A stretch of 64,000 nt of DNA from CANJDH01 sp964443245. Its GTDB lineage: Bacteria; Pseudomonadota; Gammaproteobacteria; Burkholderiales; JAEUOS01. The notes beneath the pieces are model-generated. The model saw only the letters and a program-made list of their open reading frames with translations, had not been told where the DNA came from and did not search any database. The DNA lies in the NCBI GenBank assembly GCA_964443245.1, contig CAYUEG010000003.1, positions 6,564 to 70,563 of the forward strand. The letters are read 5' to 3'. The position numbers and the translations under genes are program-made. Positions 43,825 to 51,943 of this stretch are shown here, in pieces. The first letter of the stretch is position 1, and every line of letters begins with the position of its first letter.

Positions 43825-45299
43825 GCATCACCTTTCAGCAAATCGTAGAGGAGGGACGACCAGTCGCCAGGCGGGGTCATGACGTCGTCGAGACCGCCGA
43901 ACGCACGGGCGATGGTTTCAGCCACGCTGCCCGTGGCAGCCGCAGTGGGTGCTTTCGCAACAATGCCCAGATACGCAGGGTGGGGGAACAGCGTGGCGAT
44001 CACCGGGTTGGCGTCCAGTGCCACCACGGCAGCACCGGCTGCGAGACAAGCTTCGATTGCCTCGCGATGGCGCAGCCCATGTTCGAACAGTACAACGCGC
44101 CCGGAATCGGGGGCTGCGGTGCGGACCCTGGATTCAAACCCCGCGTACTCCAGTTCGGCCTTGCGCATGAGTTCAGGACCCACGGTGGCATAGGCACCGA
44201 GTTTCTGGGCACGCGCCATCACGCGCGCGTCGTTGTCGAATACCGTGGCAGCAGCGTCGGCGTAGTGCTTGTTGATGCCCAGTGCCAGCATGCCCAGCGC
44301 CGGGTCCAGAATCACCCGAGGTGCAATATCCACCTGGCCTGCCGCGTGGCCTGACACCTCGAACGAGTCGCGCAGATAGGCTCGATAAGCCTCGGCAAAC
44401 GAGGTGACATCACGTCCCAGCTGCGGACTGCGCTTGGTGAGGATGGTGTGGCCGGGCGTCGAGGGGCCCTGCTGCGTGAGCGCTGCGAGGTCATCGCGGC
44501 GGCTGAACGCCATCATGAAGCCGTCATCACGCAAGGTAGCCACCAGCGGGCGCCCGGCGGCTGCAATGGCGCGGCGGCGCAAAGAGCCAATGGTTCTTGC
44601 CAACGCCGAACCGGACAGTCTGGCACCCGCGCCTGCAAGTTCCACTTCCCAGGCTGCCTGCGAGCGCAGGTAAGTCTCCGCTCGGCTGGCCATAGCGACC
44701 ATGCGCTGGTAGGCCTCTTTTGCCGACTCGCCCCAGGTGCAGGCACCGTGATGGTCGAGCACCAGCGGGCCACGTGGTGCTGGCTGGCCGCAAGCCGCCA
44801 AGGCCGCCTGGGTGGCTTGCGCCAGTTCGAGGCCGGAATGGCGGTAGGGCACACGAATCAGGTCAGCACCGAACGCCGCAGCCAGATGCCGGTCGGCATC
44901 CGCAGTATTGGCTACCGCAAGAATCGCGGCGGCATGGGTGTGGTCGACATACTGGCCAGGAATGACCGCATGCATGAGCGTTTCGATCGACGGCTTGGGG
45001 GCATCTGCCCTGGCAAGATGGCGCGCCAGCACGACATGGGTGTGTTCGCTGCCATCGGCCCGCGCCAGTTCGTCCAGCAGTCCGGCAAGATCAAGCGGGG
45101 CGAAATCACGTTCGGTCACGCTGCCCAGATCGGCCCCCGTCCCCTTGACATACAGGACGCCGTTCTCTTTCAGCGAGGTATTGCCGCCGCCGAACAGCAC
45201 CAGCTGTGGTTCGCGGCCGGTGAGGCGGGAGGCATAGGCGCGCAATGCCAGGGCGCTGGTACAGGCCGAGGCCTCGGCATCGTTCCATCGATCAAGCAT
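43821..45299 (-). CDS. Class II aldolase (RhaD-type) with decayed short-chain dehydrogenase half
   Basis: A 492-residue protein matching the N-terminal part of bifunctional rhamnulose-phosphate-type aldolase/dehydrogenases. The aldolase zinc ligands are in YVDHTHAAAIL and VLDHHGACTWGE. The middle region (TPGHTILTKRSPQLGRD, PRVILDPALGMLALG) is also of that family. From about residue 399 the sequence GRVVLFEHGLRHREAIEACLAAG...VVALDAN lines up with an SDR Rossmann start but lacks the TGxxxGIG loop, and the rest of the SDR is missing. Coupling to mtnA suggests it cleaves methylthioribulose-1-phosphate, or a similar sugar phosphate, to DHAP and an aldehyde. Confidence 0.82.
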   Translation of the reverse strand: MLDRWNDAEASACTSALALRAYASRLTGREPQLVLFGGGNTSLKENGVLYVKGTGADLGSVTERDFAPLDLAGLLDELARADGSEHTHVVLARHLARADAPKPSIETLMHAVIPGQYVDHTHAAAILAVANTADADRHLAAAFGADLIRVPYRHSGLELAQATQAALAACGQPAPRGPLVLDHHGACTWGESAKEAYQRMVAMASRAETYLRSQAAWEVELAGAGARLSGSALARTIGSLRRRAIAAAGRPLVATLRDDGFMMAFSRRDDLAALTQQGPSTPGHTILTKRSPQLGRDVTSFAEAYRAYLRDSFEVSGHAAGQVDIAPRVILDPALGMLALGINKHYADAAATVFDNDARVMARAQKLGAYATVGPELMRKAELEYAGFESRVRTAAPDSGRVVLFEHGLRHREAIEACLAAGAAVVALDANPVIATLFPHPAYLGIVAKAPTAAATGSVAETIARAFGGLDDVMTPPGDWSSLLYDLLKGDA

Positions 45300-45442
45300 G
45301 GGGCGGGCAAGTCAGGCTGGAGGGGAGAGGCGGGAAGCAGGCCGCTTGACAGCAAGGGGTACTGCAGAGCCGATCGAGGTCAACTTCGCGGCGACAGCAG
45401 GCGTCGTCCTTGAGACCATCTTGACCCGATTATAATTTCACT
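45300..45442. other. Divergent intergenic region, aldolase / GNAT
   Basis: 143 bases holding the plus-strand promoter described below. For the minus strand only a TTGACC-like element (about 45383-45388) was seen, without a clear -10. Confidence 0.35.
45410..45436 (+). promoter_or_regulatory. Promoter of the GNAT-TauE-MFS operon
   Basis: TTGAGA (45410-45415), a short 15-base spacer and a perfect TATAAT (45431-45436). The expected start point is at or beside the GTG at 45443, implying a leaderless transcript. Confidence 0.55.
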
Positions 45443-45919
45443 GTGCCGCATCCCACCCAACCCCCCGCCGTACGAGTCATCGCGGGGCCGTGGTCTACCC
45501 TCCAATCGTGGGCACAACCGATTCGCACCGAGGTATTCGTCCTGGAACAAGGGATCGCGGCTGAACTGGAGTGGGACCAGTGGGACGAGCTATCGCTGCA
45601 TGCGGTGGCTCTGGATGATGGCGGCAAGCCCCTGGCAACCGGCCGATTGCTTCCCCCGGAGTTCGACCCGGATCGCAGCGTCGGCCACATTGGCCGCATG
45701 GCCGTACGTGCGGGCGGGCGCCGGCGGGGCATTGGCGGTGCCATTCTTTCCCGATTGCTGGAAGCCGCGCCCAGCCTGGGTTTCAGCCAGATCGTGCTGC
45801 ACGCGCAATCGTACGTGGTGCCCTTCTATGCCCACCACGGATTTCTGGTCGAAGGGGATGAGTTCCTTGAAGCGGGCATTCCCCACCGCACCATGCGGCG
45901 CACACTGGCCTGCACGTGA
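45443..45919 (+). CDS. GNAT-family N-acetyltransferase
   Basis: A 158-residue acetyl-CoA-dependent acetyltransferase related to the ElaA group: IRTEVFVLEQGIAAELEWDQWD near the start, DDGGKPLATGRLLP, and the acetyl-CoA loop VRAGGRRRGIGGAIL (about residues 90-104). The GTG at 45443 is the only usable start before the domain and lies 6 bases after a perfect -10, so no ribosome site can precede it. Substrate unknown. Its stop overlaps the TauE start (GTGA). Confidence 0.86.
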   Translation: MPHPTQPPAVRVIAGPWSTLQSWAQPIRTEVFVLEQGIAAELEWDQWDELSLHAVALDDGGKPLATGRLLPPEFDPDRSVGHIGRMAVRAGGRRRGIGGAILSRLLEAAPSLGFSQIVLHAQSYVVPFYAHHGFLVEGDEFLEAGIPHRTMRRTLACT

Positions 45920-46665
45920 TCACCGATCCCTATTTTTACGTGCTCGCCGTCGTCGGGGTGCTTCTGACGGGCATCTCCAAGGGCGGCTTTGCCGGCGCAT
46001 TTGGCGGCATGGCAGTGGCCTTGATGTGCCTGCGCATCCCGCCGCAGCAGGCGGCGGCGATCATGCTGCCGGTATTGCTGGCGATGGATGCGTTCGGCCT
46101 GTTCGCGTTTTTTCGCAACATCGACCGCAAGGTCCTGATGACCATGCTTCCGGGCGGGATTGCCGGCACGGTGCTGGGTACCGTGACGTTCGGGGCGCTC
46201 GATGTGCACATGGTACGGATTCTGGTGGGCGTCATCGCCGTGTCGTTCCCTCTTATGGTGTGGCTCCGGGTGGGCGCACGGGCGATGGCCACGCGCCCCA
46301 GCCACCTGAAAGGGTTCTTCTCGGGCACCGGTGCCGGCTACGCCAGCTTTGTTGCCCATACCGGCGCCCCCCCCGCGCTGATTTACCTCATGCCGCTGCA
46401 ACTGGACAAGCAGCGCCTCGTAGCGACCAACGCAGTGTTTTTCGCGTTCATCAACTTCATCAAGATTCCGCCGTATTTCGCACTGGGCCAATTCTCCTTT
46501 GCCAATCTGTCGACCGCGCTGGCCTTGTGCCTGCTGGCGCCAATCGGAGTCAAGCTGGGAATGTGGCTCAATGGGAAGGTTTCCGCTGAAATGATTTACC
46601 GGGTCGGCCGGATCGGCTTGTTCTGCACCGGCTGCAAGCTGATTTATGACGGATTGACGACATGA
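45916..46665 (+). CDS. TauE/SafE-family sulfite/anion exporter
   Basis: A 249-residue membrane protein with seven to eight helices and the family's repeated block: GVLLTGISKGGFAGAFGGMAV near the start and KGFFSGTGAGYASFVAHTGAPPALIYL in the second half. Family members export sulfite, sulfoacetate or other organosulfonates and small anions. GTG start overlaps the GNAT stop; its own stop overlaps the MFS start. A role in sulfite disposal is possible but nothing nearby confirms a sulfur substrate. Confidence 0.88.
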   Translation: MITDPYFYVLAVVGVLLTGISKGGFAGAFGGMAVALMCLRIPPQQAAAIMLPVLLAMDAFGLFAFFRNIDRKVLMTMLPGGIAGTVLGTVTFGALDVHMVRILVGVIAVSFPLMVWLRVGARAMATRPSHLKGFFSGTGAGYASFVAHTGAPPALIYLMPLQLDKQRLVATNAVFFAFINFIKIPPYFALGQFSFANLSTALALCLLAPIGVKLGMWLNGKVSAEMIYRVGRIGLFCTGCKLIYDGLTT

Positions 46666-47870
46666 GCGCGATCGCACTTTCGCCGCGCAGGGCGGATACC
46701 CGGGTAATCGGGCTGGTCGGCGTCGCCCACGGGCTCTCGCATTTCTACCAGCTCGCGGTGCCTGTCCTGTTCCTCATGATCAAGGATGAATGGCAGATCA
46801 GCTTTTCTGCCTTGGCGCTGACCGCCACCGTGTTTTACGTGACGTCCGGTTTTGCGCAGACAGCAGCCGGATTCGCTGTCGACCGGTTTGGCGCCCGCCG
46901 CGTGCTCGAGTTCGGACTGGGCCTCCTCGCCGGCGCCATGGTTCTGACGGGTCTTTCGCCCAACTATGCCTTTCTGTTGTGTTGCTCGGCACTGGCTGGC
47001 CTCGGCAATTCGGTCTTCCACCCGGCCGACTTCGGCATCCTGAATGCGGCGGTCGATCCGAAGCGCCTTGGCCCGGCGTACAGCGTCCACAGCATTGCCG
47101 GCAACATCGGGTGGGCACTGGCACCGGTGACCACGCTTGGCCTGGCCGGCCTGTTCGGCTGGCGCGGGGCGCTGATTCTGACCGGGCTGGCCGGATTCGC
47201 CGTCCTGGCTTTGTTGGTGGCCAATCGTCCTTTGCTCTCGCGCGGAGCGGAAGCGGAGCGGGCAGCGGTGCGTGCGGCGGGGGGAGGTTTTGCCGCAATG
47301 ACCTCGCCCGCCGTTCTGGCCTGCTTTGGATTTTTCATCCTCCTGGCAGCGGGCATCATCGGCATCCAGAATTTCGGCATCTCGACCCTCAGTACCACTT
47401 TCGGACTGTCTGCCGGCTGGGCGAGCGCCTTGCTGACGGCCTATCTGCTGGGCGGGGCAGTGGGTATCCTGGCAGGCGGCTGGTTGGCCACCCACGTGAG
47501 CAACCATGCACTGGTGGCCGCTCTCGGCATGGCAGCGGCGGCGGGTGCGATCGGCGTGATCGGCTTTGGCGTTCTGCCAGGCTGGGGCATTGCCATCGCC
47601 CTGACCTTGGGGGGCGTGTTTTCCGGTCTGACCAATCCTTCGCGCGACCTCCTGATTCGCGCCGTCTGCGCGCGCGGCCACACCGGCAAAGTGTATGGTT
47701 TTGTCTATTCCGGCCTGGATGCCGGCTCGGCCATGGCGCCCTTGCTGTTTGGCTGGTTGCTCGATGCGCAACTCGGCAGCTGGGTGATGTACAGCATTGC
47801 CGGTTTGTGGGTGAGCACGCTTTGGTCGGTCTATGCCGTCCGTCATGCCGCGGCCGTGCCCGTGCGCTGA
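46662..47870 (+). CDS. Major facilitator superfamily transporter
   Basis: A 402-residue, twelve-helix MFS protein. The loop 2-3 region reads VDRFGARRVLEFGLGLL, a form of the MFS DRxGRR motif, and the second half has the same topology (GGWLATHVSNHALVAALGM). It opens with GLVGVAHGLSHFYQLAVPVLFLMIKDEWQISF, typical of the fosmidomycin-resistance-like MFS group. Substrate unknown. It is the last gene of the GNAT-TauE-MFS run, each overlapping the next. Confidence 0.87.
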   Translation: MSAIALSPRRADTRVIGLVGVAHGLSHFYQLAVPVLFLMIKDEWQISFSALALTATVFYVTSGFAQTAAGFAVDRFGARRVLEFGLGLLAGAMVLTGLSPNYAFLLCCSALAGLGNSVFHPADFGILNAAVDPKRLGPAYSVHSIAGNIGWALAPVTTLGLAGLFGWRGALILTGLAGFAVLALLVANRPLLSRGAEAERAAVRAAGGGFAAMTSPAVLACFGFFILLAAGIIGIQNFGISTLSTTFGLSAGWASALLTAYLLGGAVGILAGGWLATHVSNHALVAALGMAAAAGAIGVIGFGVLPGWGIAIALTLGGVFSGLTNPSRDLLIRAVCARGHTGKVYGFVYSGLDAGSAMAPLLFGWLLDAQLGSWVMYSIAGLWVSTLWSVYAVRHAAAVPVR

Positions 47871-47963
47871 TCAAGCGCGCCGTGCGCCGCCTCAGGGAGC
47901 GGCGCGTCTCGAGGACGCCGCTTTCGGTGTATGCTTGTCATAGAATAAATTAGATAAGCTCTC

Positions 47964-48890
47964 ATGAAAGTCACATTTCACCAATTGGAAGTGTTTGAGT
48001 GCGTGGCGCGCCGCCTGAGCTTTACCCGGGCCGCCGAAGAACTGGGCCTGGCGCAACCGACGGTATCGGCACAGGTGCGTCAACTGACCGATGCGGTCGG
48101 CTTGCCCCTGTTCGAGCAATTCGGCAAGAGCGTGCAGCTGACCGCCGCGGGGCGTGAACTGCTGGCCACGACGCGCGAACTCCTCGCGACCTGGTCCCGC
48201 TTTGAAATGACGGTGGCAGACCTCACCGGCATCAAGCGGGGAGAGCTCAAGGTGGCATGCGCCACCACGGCCAAGTATTTCACGCCAGATCTGCTGGGTC
48301 CGTTTTGCGCAGCGCACCCGGAGGTGGAAATCGAGCTCGCCATCGCCAATCATGATGCCCTGGTGGAACGGCTCAAGCGCCACGATGATGACCTGACCAT
48401 CATGACATTGCCACCAGATGATCTGGATCTGGAGCGCATTCCGTTCCGCGACAACCCTTTGGTCTGCGTCGCCTCCATTACGCATGAACTGGCGCAAAAG
48501 AAGGGGCTGACACTCGCGGATTTGCGCAACGAACGGTTCATCCTGCGTGAGGCGGGGTCCGGAACGCGCTACCGGTTCGAGCAGTTCTTTGCCGCCCGCG
48601 GCTTCAAGCCTGAAGTGCGGATGGAGCTTGGCAGTAACGAAGCCATCAAGCATGTGGTGGCAGCGGGATTGGGGATCTCGGTGCTGTCACGCGAAGCCCT
48701 GGATGTGTCGCCGGAGCTGGACCGGCTGGCGATACTGGATGTGGAAGGTTTTCCCCTTCAGGACGAGTGGTTTGCTGTCGTGGTAAGGGGGCGCCGGCTC
48801 TCTCCCGTGGCCGCCGCGTTCCTGGCGCATGTGCGCGCCACGACGGCGCGCACTCCATCGAGCGGCAAGCCTAATAATAGAAAAAAATAG
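47964..48890 (+). CDS. LysR-family regulator, CbbR-like
   Basis: A 308-residue LysR protein whose sequence (FHQLEVFECVARRLSFTRAAEELGLAQPTVSAQVRQL, then LKVACATTAKYFTPDLLGPF and LREAGSGTRYRFEQFFAARGF) fits the CbbR/RbcR group that controls carbon fixation and related carbon genes. No Calvin-cycle genes are in the window; the nearest carbon-related genes are sbtA/sbtB, 8.6 kb downstream. A TAGAAT (47941-47946) may be its -10, with an imperfect inverted repeat around it that could be an autoregulatory site. Confidence 0.85.
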   Translation: MKVTFHQLEVFECVARRLSFTRAAEELGLAQPTVSAQVRQLTDAVGLPLFEQFGKSVQLTAAGRELLATTRELLATWSRFEMTVADLTGIKRGELKVACATTAKYFTPDLLGPFCAAHPEVEIELAIANHDALVERLKRHDDDLTIMTLPPDDLDLERIPFRDNPLVCVASITHELAQKKGLTLADLRNERFILREAGSGTRYRFEQFFAARGFKPEVRMELGSNEAIKHVVAAGLGISVLSREALDVSPELDRLAILDVEGFPLQDEWFAVVVRGRRLSPVAAAFLAHVRATTARTPSSGKPNNRKK

Positions 48891-48919
48891 ATATTTTGTT
48901 GTTTATCCATAAAAAACAG

Positions 48920-48948
48920 TTGACATTGCAGAAATGATTTAGTAAATT
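48920..48948 (+). promoter_or_regulatory. Sigma-70 promoter of the terC transcript
   Basis: A perfect TTGACA (48920-48925), 17-base spacer and TAAATT (48943-48948). Start near 48955 gives a leader of about 265 bases containing the riboswitch. Confidence 0.65.
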
Positions 48949-49002
48949 GCAAACTCAGCTTCACGTTTTGCGGTGCATCAGGGCGACTTGATCAGGCAAA
49001 AC

Positions 49003-49131
49003 GTCAAGGGGAGTAGCTTCAAAGAAGGGGCGCCAGCCACCTTCCGGCAGAGAATCCGTCAATACGCCTTCGGTTTGCTGAAGGCCGGATTTCTGGCAGC
49101 AAAATGTCGCTGCGAGCAAGACCTTGGTGAC
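49003..49131 (+). ncRNA. yybP-ykoY manganese riboswitch
   Basis: The leader of the TerC gene carries the family's hallmark strings in order: CAAGGGGAGTAGC (49005-49017), GTCAATACGCC, and GCTGCGAGCAAGACCTTG (about 49109-49126). The ends pair (GTCAAGG with CCTTGGTGAC) to close the P1 stem. yybP-ykoY RNAs bind Mn(II) and switch on Mn exporters, including TerC and MntP genes. A small hairpin directly after (ACCGG-CAAGA-CCGGT, 49130-49144) may belong to the expression platform. No clear terminator T tract is seen, so control at translation is likely. Confidence 0.85.
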
Positions 49132-49222
49132 CGGCAAGACCGGTACGGGGGTCGCGCTCACCTCGCACTGGATTGCCGTTCGCGAATTTCTTGTCGAACG
49201 CGAGCGATTTTGTGAGGGGATT

Positions 49223-50485
49223 ATGGACATTTTTTCGATGCAGTTTCTGTCCGCGCTGGGCGCGATCATTCTGATCGACCTGGTGCTGGCCGGCGATAAC
49301 GCCATTGTGATCGCGCTTGCTGCCCGCAAGCTTCCGCCTGTCTTGCAGCGCCGTGCCATTCTCTGGGGTACGGCGGGGGCCATCATCGTCCGTTCCTTGA
49401 TGACGGTCGTGGTGGTCTGGCTGCTCAAGATTCCTGGCCTGCTGCTCCTGGGAGGGGCGCTGCTGGTCTGGATTGCCGCCAAGCTCTTGGTGCCACAGTC
49501 AGATCACGGTGAAGGCGAGCACGGTGCCGCCGACAGCTTCTGGGGCGCGATGAAAACCATCGTGGTTGCCGATGCCGTGATGGGCCTGGACAACGTGCTG
49601 GCTGTCGCCGGCGCCGCGCATGGCAGCTTCCTTCTGGTGGTTCTCGGCCTGTTGATCAGCATCCCGATTGTGGTGTGGGGCTCAACGCTGATCCTGAAAT
49701 GGGTCGAACGTTTCCCGGTCATCATGTACATCGGTGCGGCCGTCCTTGCCTGGACCGCTGTCAAGATGATGCTGGCCGAACCGCTGATCAAGGACTACAT
49801 CGAGCCGTTCAAGAGCTGGTCTCCGCTGGCGTATGTGATCGTGATTGGCGGGGTGATTGCGGTCGGCATGTACATGAATCGCAAGAAGAAGGCAGAGTCT
49901 GACCCGGCATCCACGCCGGCCATTTCATCCACCGAGGAGGGTTCGACCATGAACGCAGTTGCTACTGAAGTTGTCAGCAGTCACGTGTCACCGGTACTGA
50001 TCCCGGTCAATGATTCGGCCGCATCGCGTGAAGCCGTGCGTCAGTTCATCGAAAAGAGTGGCGCGGACCGCCCGGCCGTGCTGCTGTTGCATGCCGTGCC
50101 GTCCATGCACCGTCACATCAATCGCTGGGTACCTGCCGACGGCAAGAAGGCCTTCCTGAAGGAGCGCACCAAGTCTGCCATGGACGCGCTGACCAAAATG
50201 CTGCAGAACGCAGGTTTTGCCACCGACGTGAAGGTCGTCGCTACCCGCGATACCGCCAAGGCGATTTTGGCCGTCGCTGCCGAGACCAAGGCCTCGCGCA
50301 TCGTGCTCGGTGCCAGCCGCAAGAGCAGCCTGGTCAGCTTCCTCACGCATTCGGTTACCGCGCGGGTTCTTGAACGCTCCAAGGTGCCGGTGGAACTGAC
50401 CATGGTTGGCGACGCCTCGTTGCTGGCGCGCTACGGTCTTCCTGCCGGTTTGGGCCTGGCGATTGCCGCGCTCGCCATTGATTGA
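49223..50485 (+). CDS. TerC-family manganese exporter fused to a Usp-like domain
   Basis: A 420-residue fusion. Residues 1-225 are a TerC/YkoY-type membrane protein: LIDLVLAGDNAIVIALAARKLP and VVADAVMGLDNVLAVAGAAHG carry the paired acidic/Asn motifs of metal-exporting TerC proteins. After a polar linker (about 226-260) a universal stress protein-like domain follows (VSPVLIPVNDSAASREAVRQFIE ... ASRIVLGASRKSSLVSFLTHSVTARVLERSKVPVEL). Its nucleotide loop lacks the second Gly of G-2x-G-9x-G, so ATP binding is doubtful. A last hydrophobic segment (GLPAGLGLAIAALAID) ends the protein. ATG at 49223 follows GAGGGG. The upstream riboswitch indicates Mn-induced expression. Confidence 0.9.
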   Translation: MDIFSMQFLSALGAIILIDLVLAGDNAIVIALAARKLPPVLQRRAILWGTAGAIIVRSLMTVVVVWLLKIPGLLLLGGALLVWIAAKLLVPQSDHGEGEHGAADSFWGAMKTIVVADAVMGLDNVLAVAGAAHGSFLLVVLGLLISIPIVVWGSTLILKWVERFPVIMYIGAAVLAWTAVKMMLAEPLIKDYIEPFKSWSPLAYVIVIGGVIAVGMYMNRKKKAESDPASTPAISSTEEGSTMNAVATEVVSSHVSPVLIPVNDSAASREAVRQFIEKSGADRPAVLLLHAVPSMHRHINRWVPADGKKAFLKERTKSAMDALTKMLQNAGFATDVKVVATRDTAKAILAVAAETKASRIVLGASRKSSLVSFLTHSVTARVLERSKVPVELTMVGDASLLARYGLPAGLGLAIAALAID

Positions 50486-50519
50486 ATGGGTAGCACCGCA
50501 GTGTAGTTCTGTTGTATCC

Positions 50520-50541
50520 GGGGCGGGTTGCGGCCCGCCCC
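50520..50541 (+). terminator. GC-rich hairpin after terC
   Basis: GGGGCGGG and CCCGCCCC pair around TTGCGG, 34 bases after the terC stop. No T tract follows, so termination strength is uncertain. Confidence 0.5.
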
Positions 50542-50543
50542 AA

Positions 50544-50563
50544 CTGCAGAAGTTCTTCTGCAG
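50544..50563. promoter_or_regulatory. Perfect palindrome upstream of the RND operon
   Basis: CTGCAGAAG-TT-CTTCTGCAG, a 9-2-9 inverted repeat, 88 bases before the outer-membrane factor start. It may be an operator for a metal-responsive regulator or the second stem of a double hairpin. Confidence 0.4.
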
Positions 50564-50650
50564 GGAGTCGTTTCAAGCGTGATGCGTGTATGCGTTGCCA
50601 CAAGCAGCGTAGGGAACGCGTGCGCCAAATTTCAACCGAACAGGGAAATC

Positions 50651-51940
50651 ATGTGGTCTCGCTCTGAATGTCGCTTTGCTTTGCACCTGGTTTGTTCCAT
50701 GGCCTTGTCCGGGACAGCCGCCTTGACATGGGCACAGCCAGCCCAGAATACCGTGGCCAGCGGCGGGGTAACTGTCTATTCGCTGGACGAACTCATCACG
50801 ATTGCGCGGCGGGATAGCCACGTACTGCATTCTGCCCGCGCCCAAGCGCTCGCTGCGCGCGCCGGCATCGTCAGCTCACGGGCCCTTCCCAACCCTGAAA
50901 TTGAGGTCACGCGCGGCCCGGTCAATGCCGTGCAGGCCGGCGCCCCCTCCGGAACGGGGCAGGCCCTTCTGGTAAGCCAGCGTATTGAGAACCCCGCGTT
51001 GCGCAGCGCGCGGGAGCGGGCCGCCACCACGGGTGCACAGGGTGCCGAAATCCAGATCGCGACGGTGGAGAATGCGGTTGTCGGCCAGATCAAGGTTAGC
51101 TTCTTTAATCTGTTGAGGCGCGAGGAGGAGCTGGCAGCGACTCAGGAAGACCTCCTGCTTACCGAGCAGATTCGTGAACGGATTCGGGTGCGCACGCGTT
51201 CGGGTGAAGGCGCACGTTTCGACCTGTTGCGCGCGGACAGCGAAGTCACCATTGCCACCAAGGAAAGGGAACGCGCCCAATCGCGCGTGGCCCAGGCACG
51301 CGCGCAGCTGCGTCAGGCGGTCGGCGCGACGCTACCGGACACATTCAGCGTGCGGGGCGATTTTTACCGGGCCATTCCGGCTGCCGAGTATGCCTCCCTG
51401 CGGGACGCACTGTTCAGCGGCAATCCCGAAATCAAGCGCAGTCTCACCGACATTACCCGCGCGGAACATCAACTGGAGGTGGAACGTCAGCAGGTATTGC
51501 CGGCTGTCAGCCTGCGGTTGATGCAGGAAAACATGCCGGATACACGATCGGTACGCGCCGGTATCGCCATTTCGGTGCCGCTGTTCGACCGCAGGGCCGG
51601 TCCGATCGATGAGGCGCGGGCACAGCTGATTCGCACGCGCAGCGATGCCGATGCGCGCCGCTTCGATCTGGCCCAGGGGTTCGATGCGGCCTGGCAGCAG
51701 TTCCAGGGGGCGCTCAAGACAGTGCAGGCGCTGGAAGGGGGCATCATTCAGCAGGCCCGCACCATCGTGGATATTGCCGAGGCTGCCTACCGATTCGGCG
51801 AACGGGGAATACTTGAATATCTCGATGCCAGACGGCAGTTCCGCATTGTGCGCGGTGAACTCATCGAAGCACGGTTTGAACTGTTTGCCGCCAAGGCAGA
51901 ACTGGAGCGCCTGGCCGCTCGCGACATAAAAGGCGAATGA
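50651..51940 (+). CDS. TolC/CzcC-family outer-membrane efflux protein
   Basis: The outer-membrane channel of a tripartite metal efflux system, 429 residues. ATG at 50651 opens a signal peptide (MWSRSECRFALHLVCSMALSGTAALTWAQ). The mature part shows the two OEP repeats with long alpha-helical segments (e.g. LDELITIARRDSHVLHSARAQALAARAGIVSSRALPNPEIEV, a CzcC-like start). It is 3 bases upstream of the adaptor gene. The metal cannot be read from this subunit. Confidence 0.9.
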   Translation: MWSRSECRFALHLVCSMALSGTAALTWAQPAQNTVASGGVTVYSLDELITIARRDSHVLHSARAQALAARAGIVSSRALPNPEIEVTRGPVNAVQAGAPSGTGQALLVSQRIENPALRSARERAATTGAQGAEIQIATVENAVVGQIKVSFFNLLRREEELAATQEDLLLTEQIRERIRVRTRSGEGARFDLLRADSEVTIATKERERAQSRVAQARAQLRQAVGATLPDTFSVRGDFYRAIPAAEYASLRDALFSGNPEIKRSLTDITRAEHQLEVERQQVLPAVSLRLMQENMPDTRSVRAGIAISVPLFDRRAGPIDEARAQLIRTRSDADARRFDLAQGFDAAWQQFQGALKTVQALEGGIIQQARTIVDIAEAAYRFGERGILEYLDARRQFRIVRGELIEARFELFAAKAELERLAARDIKGE

Positions 51941-51943
51941 ATC

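Noticed and set aside
49223..50485. Calling the TerC gene a tellurium-resistance determinant
   Set aside because: No ter gene cluster is present, and the yybP-ykoY riboswitch ties it to manganese export.
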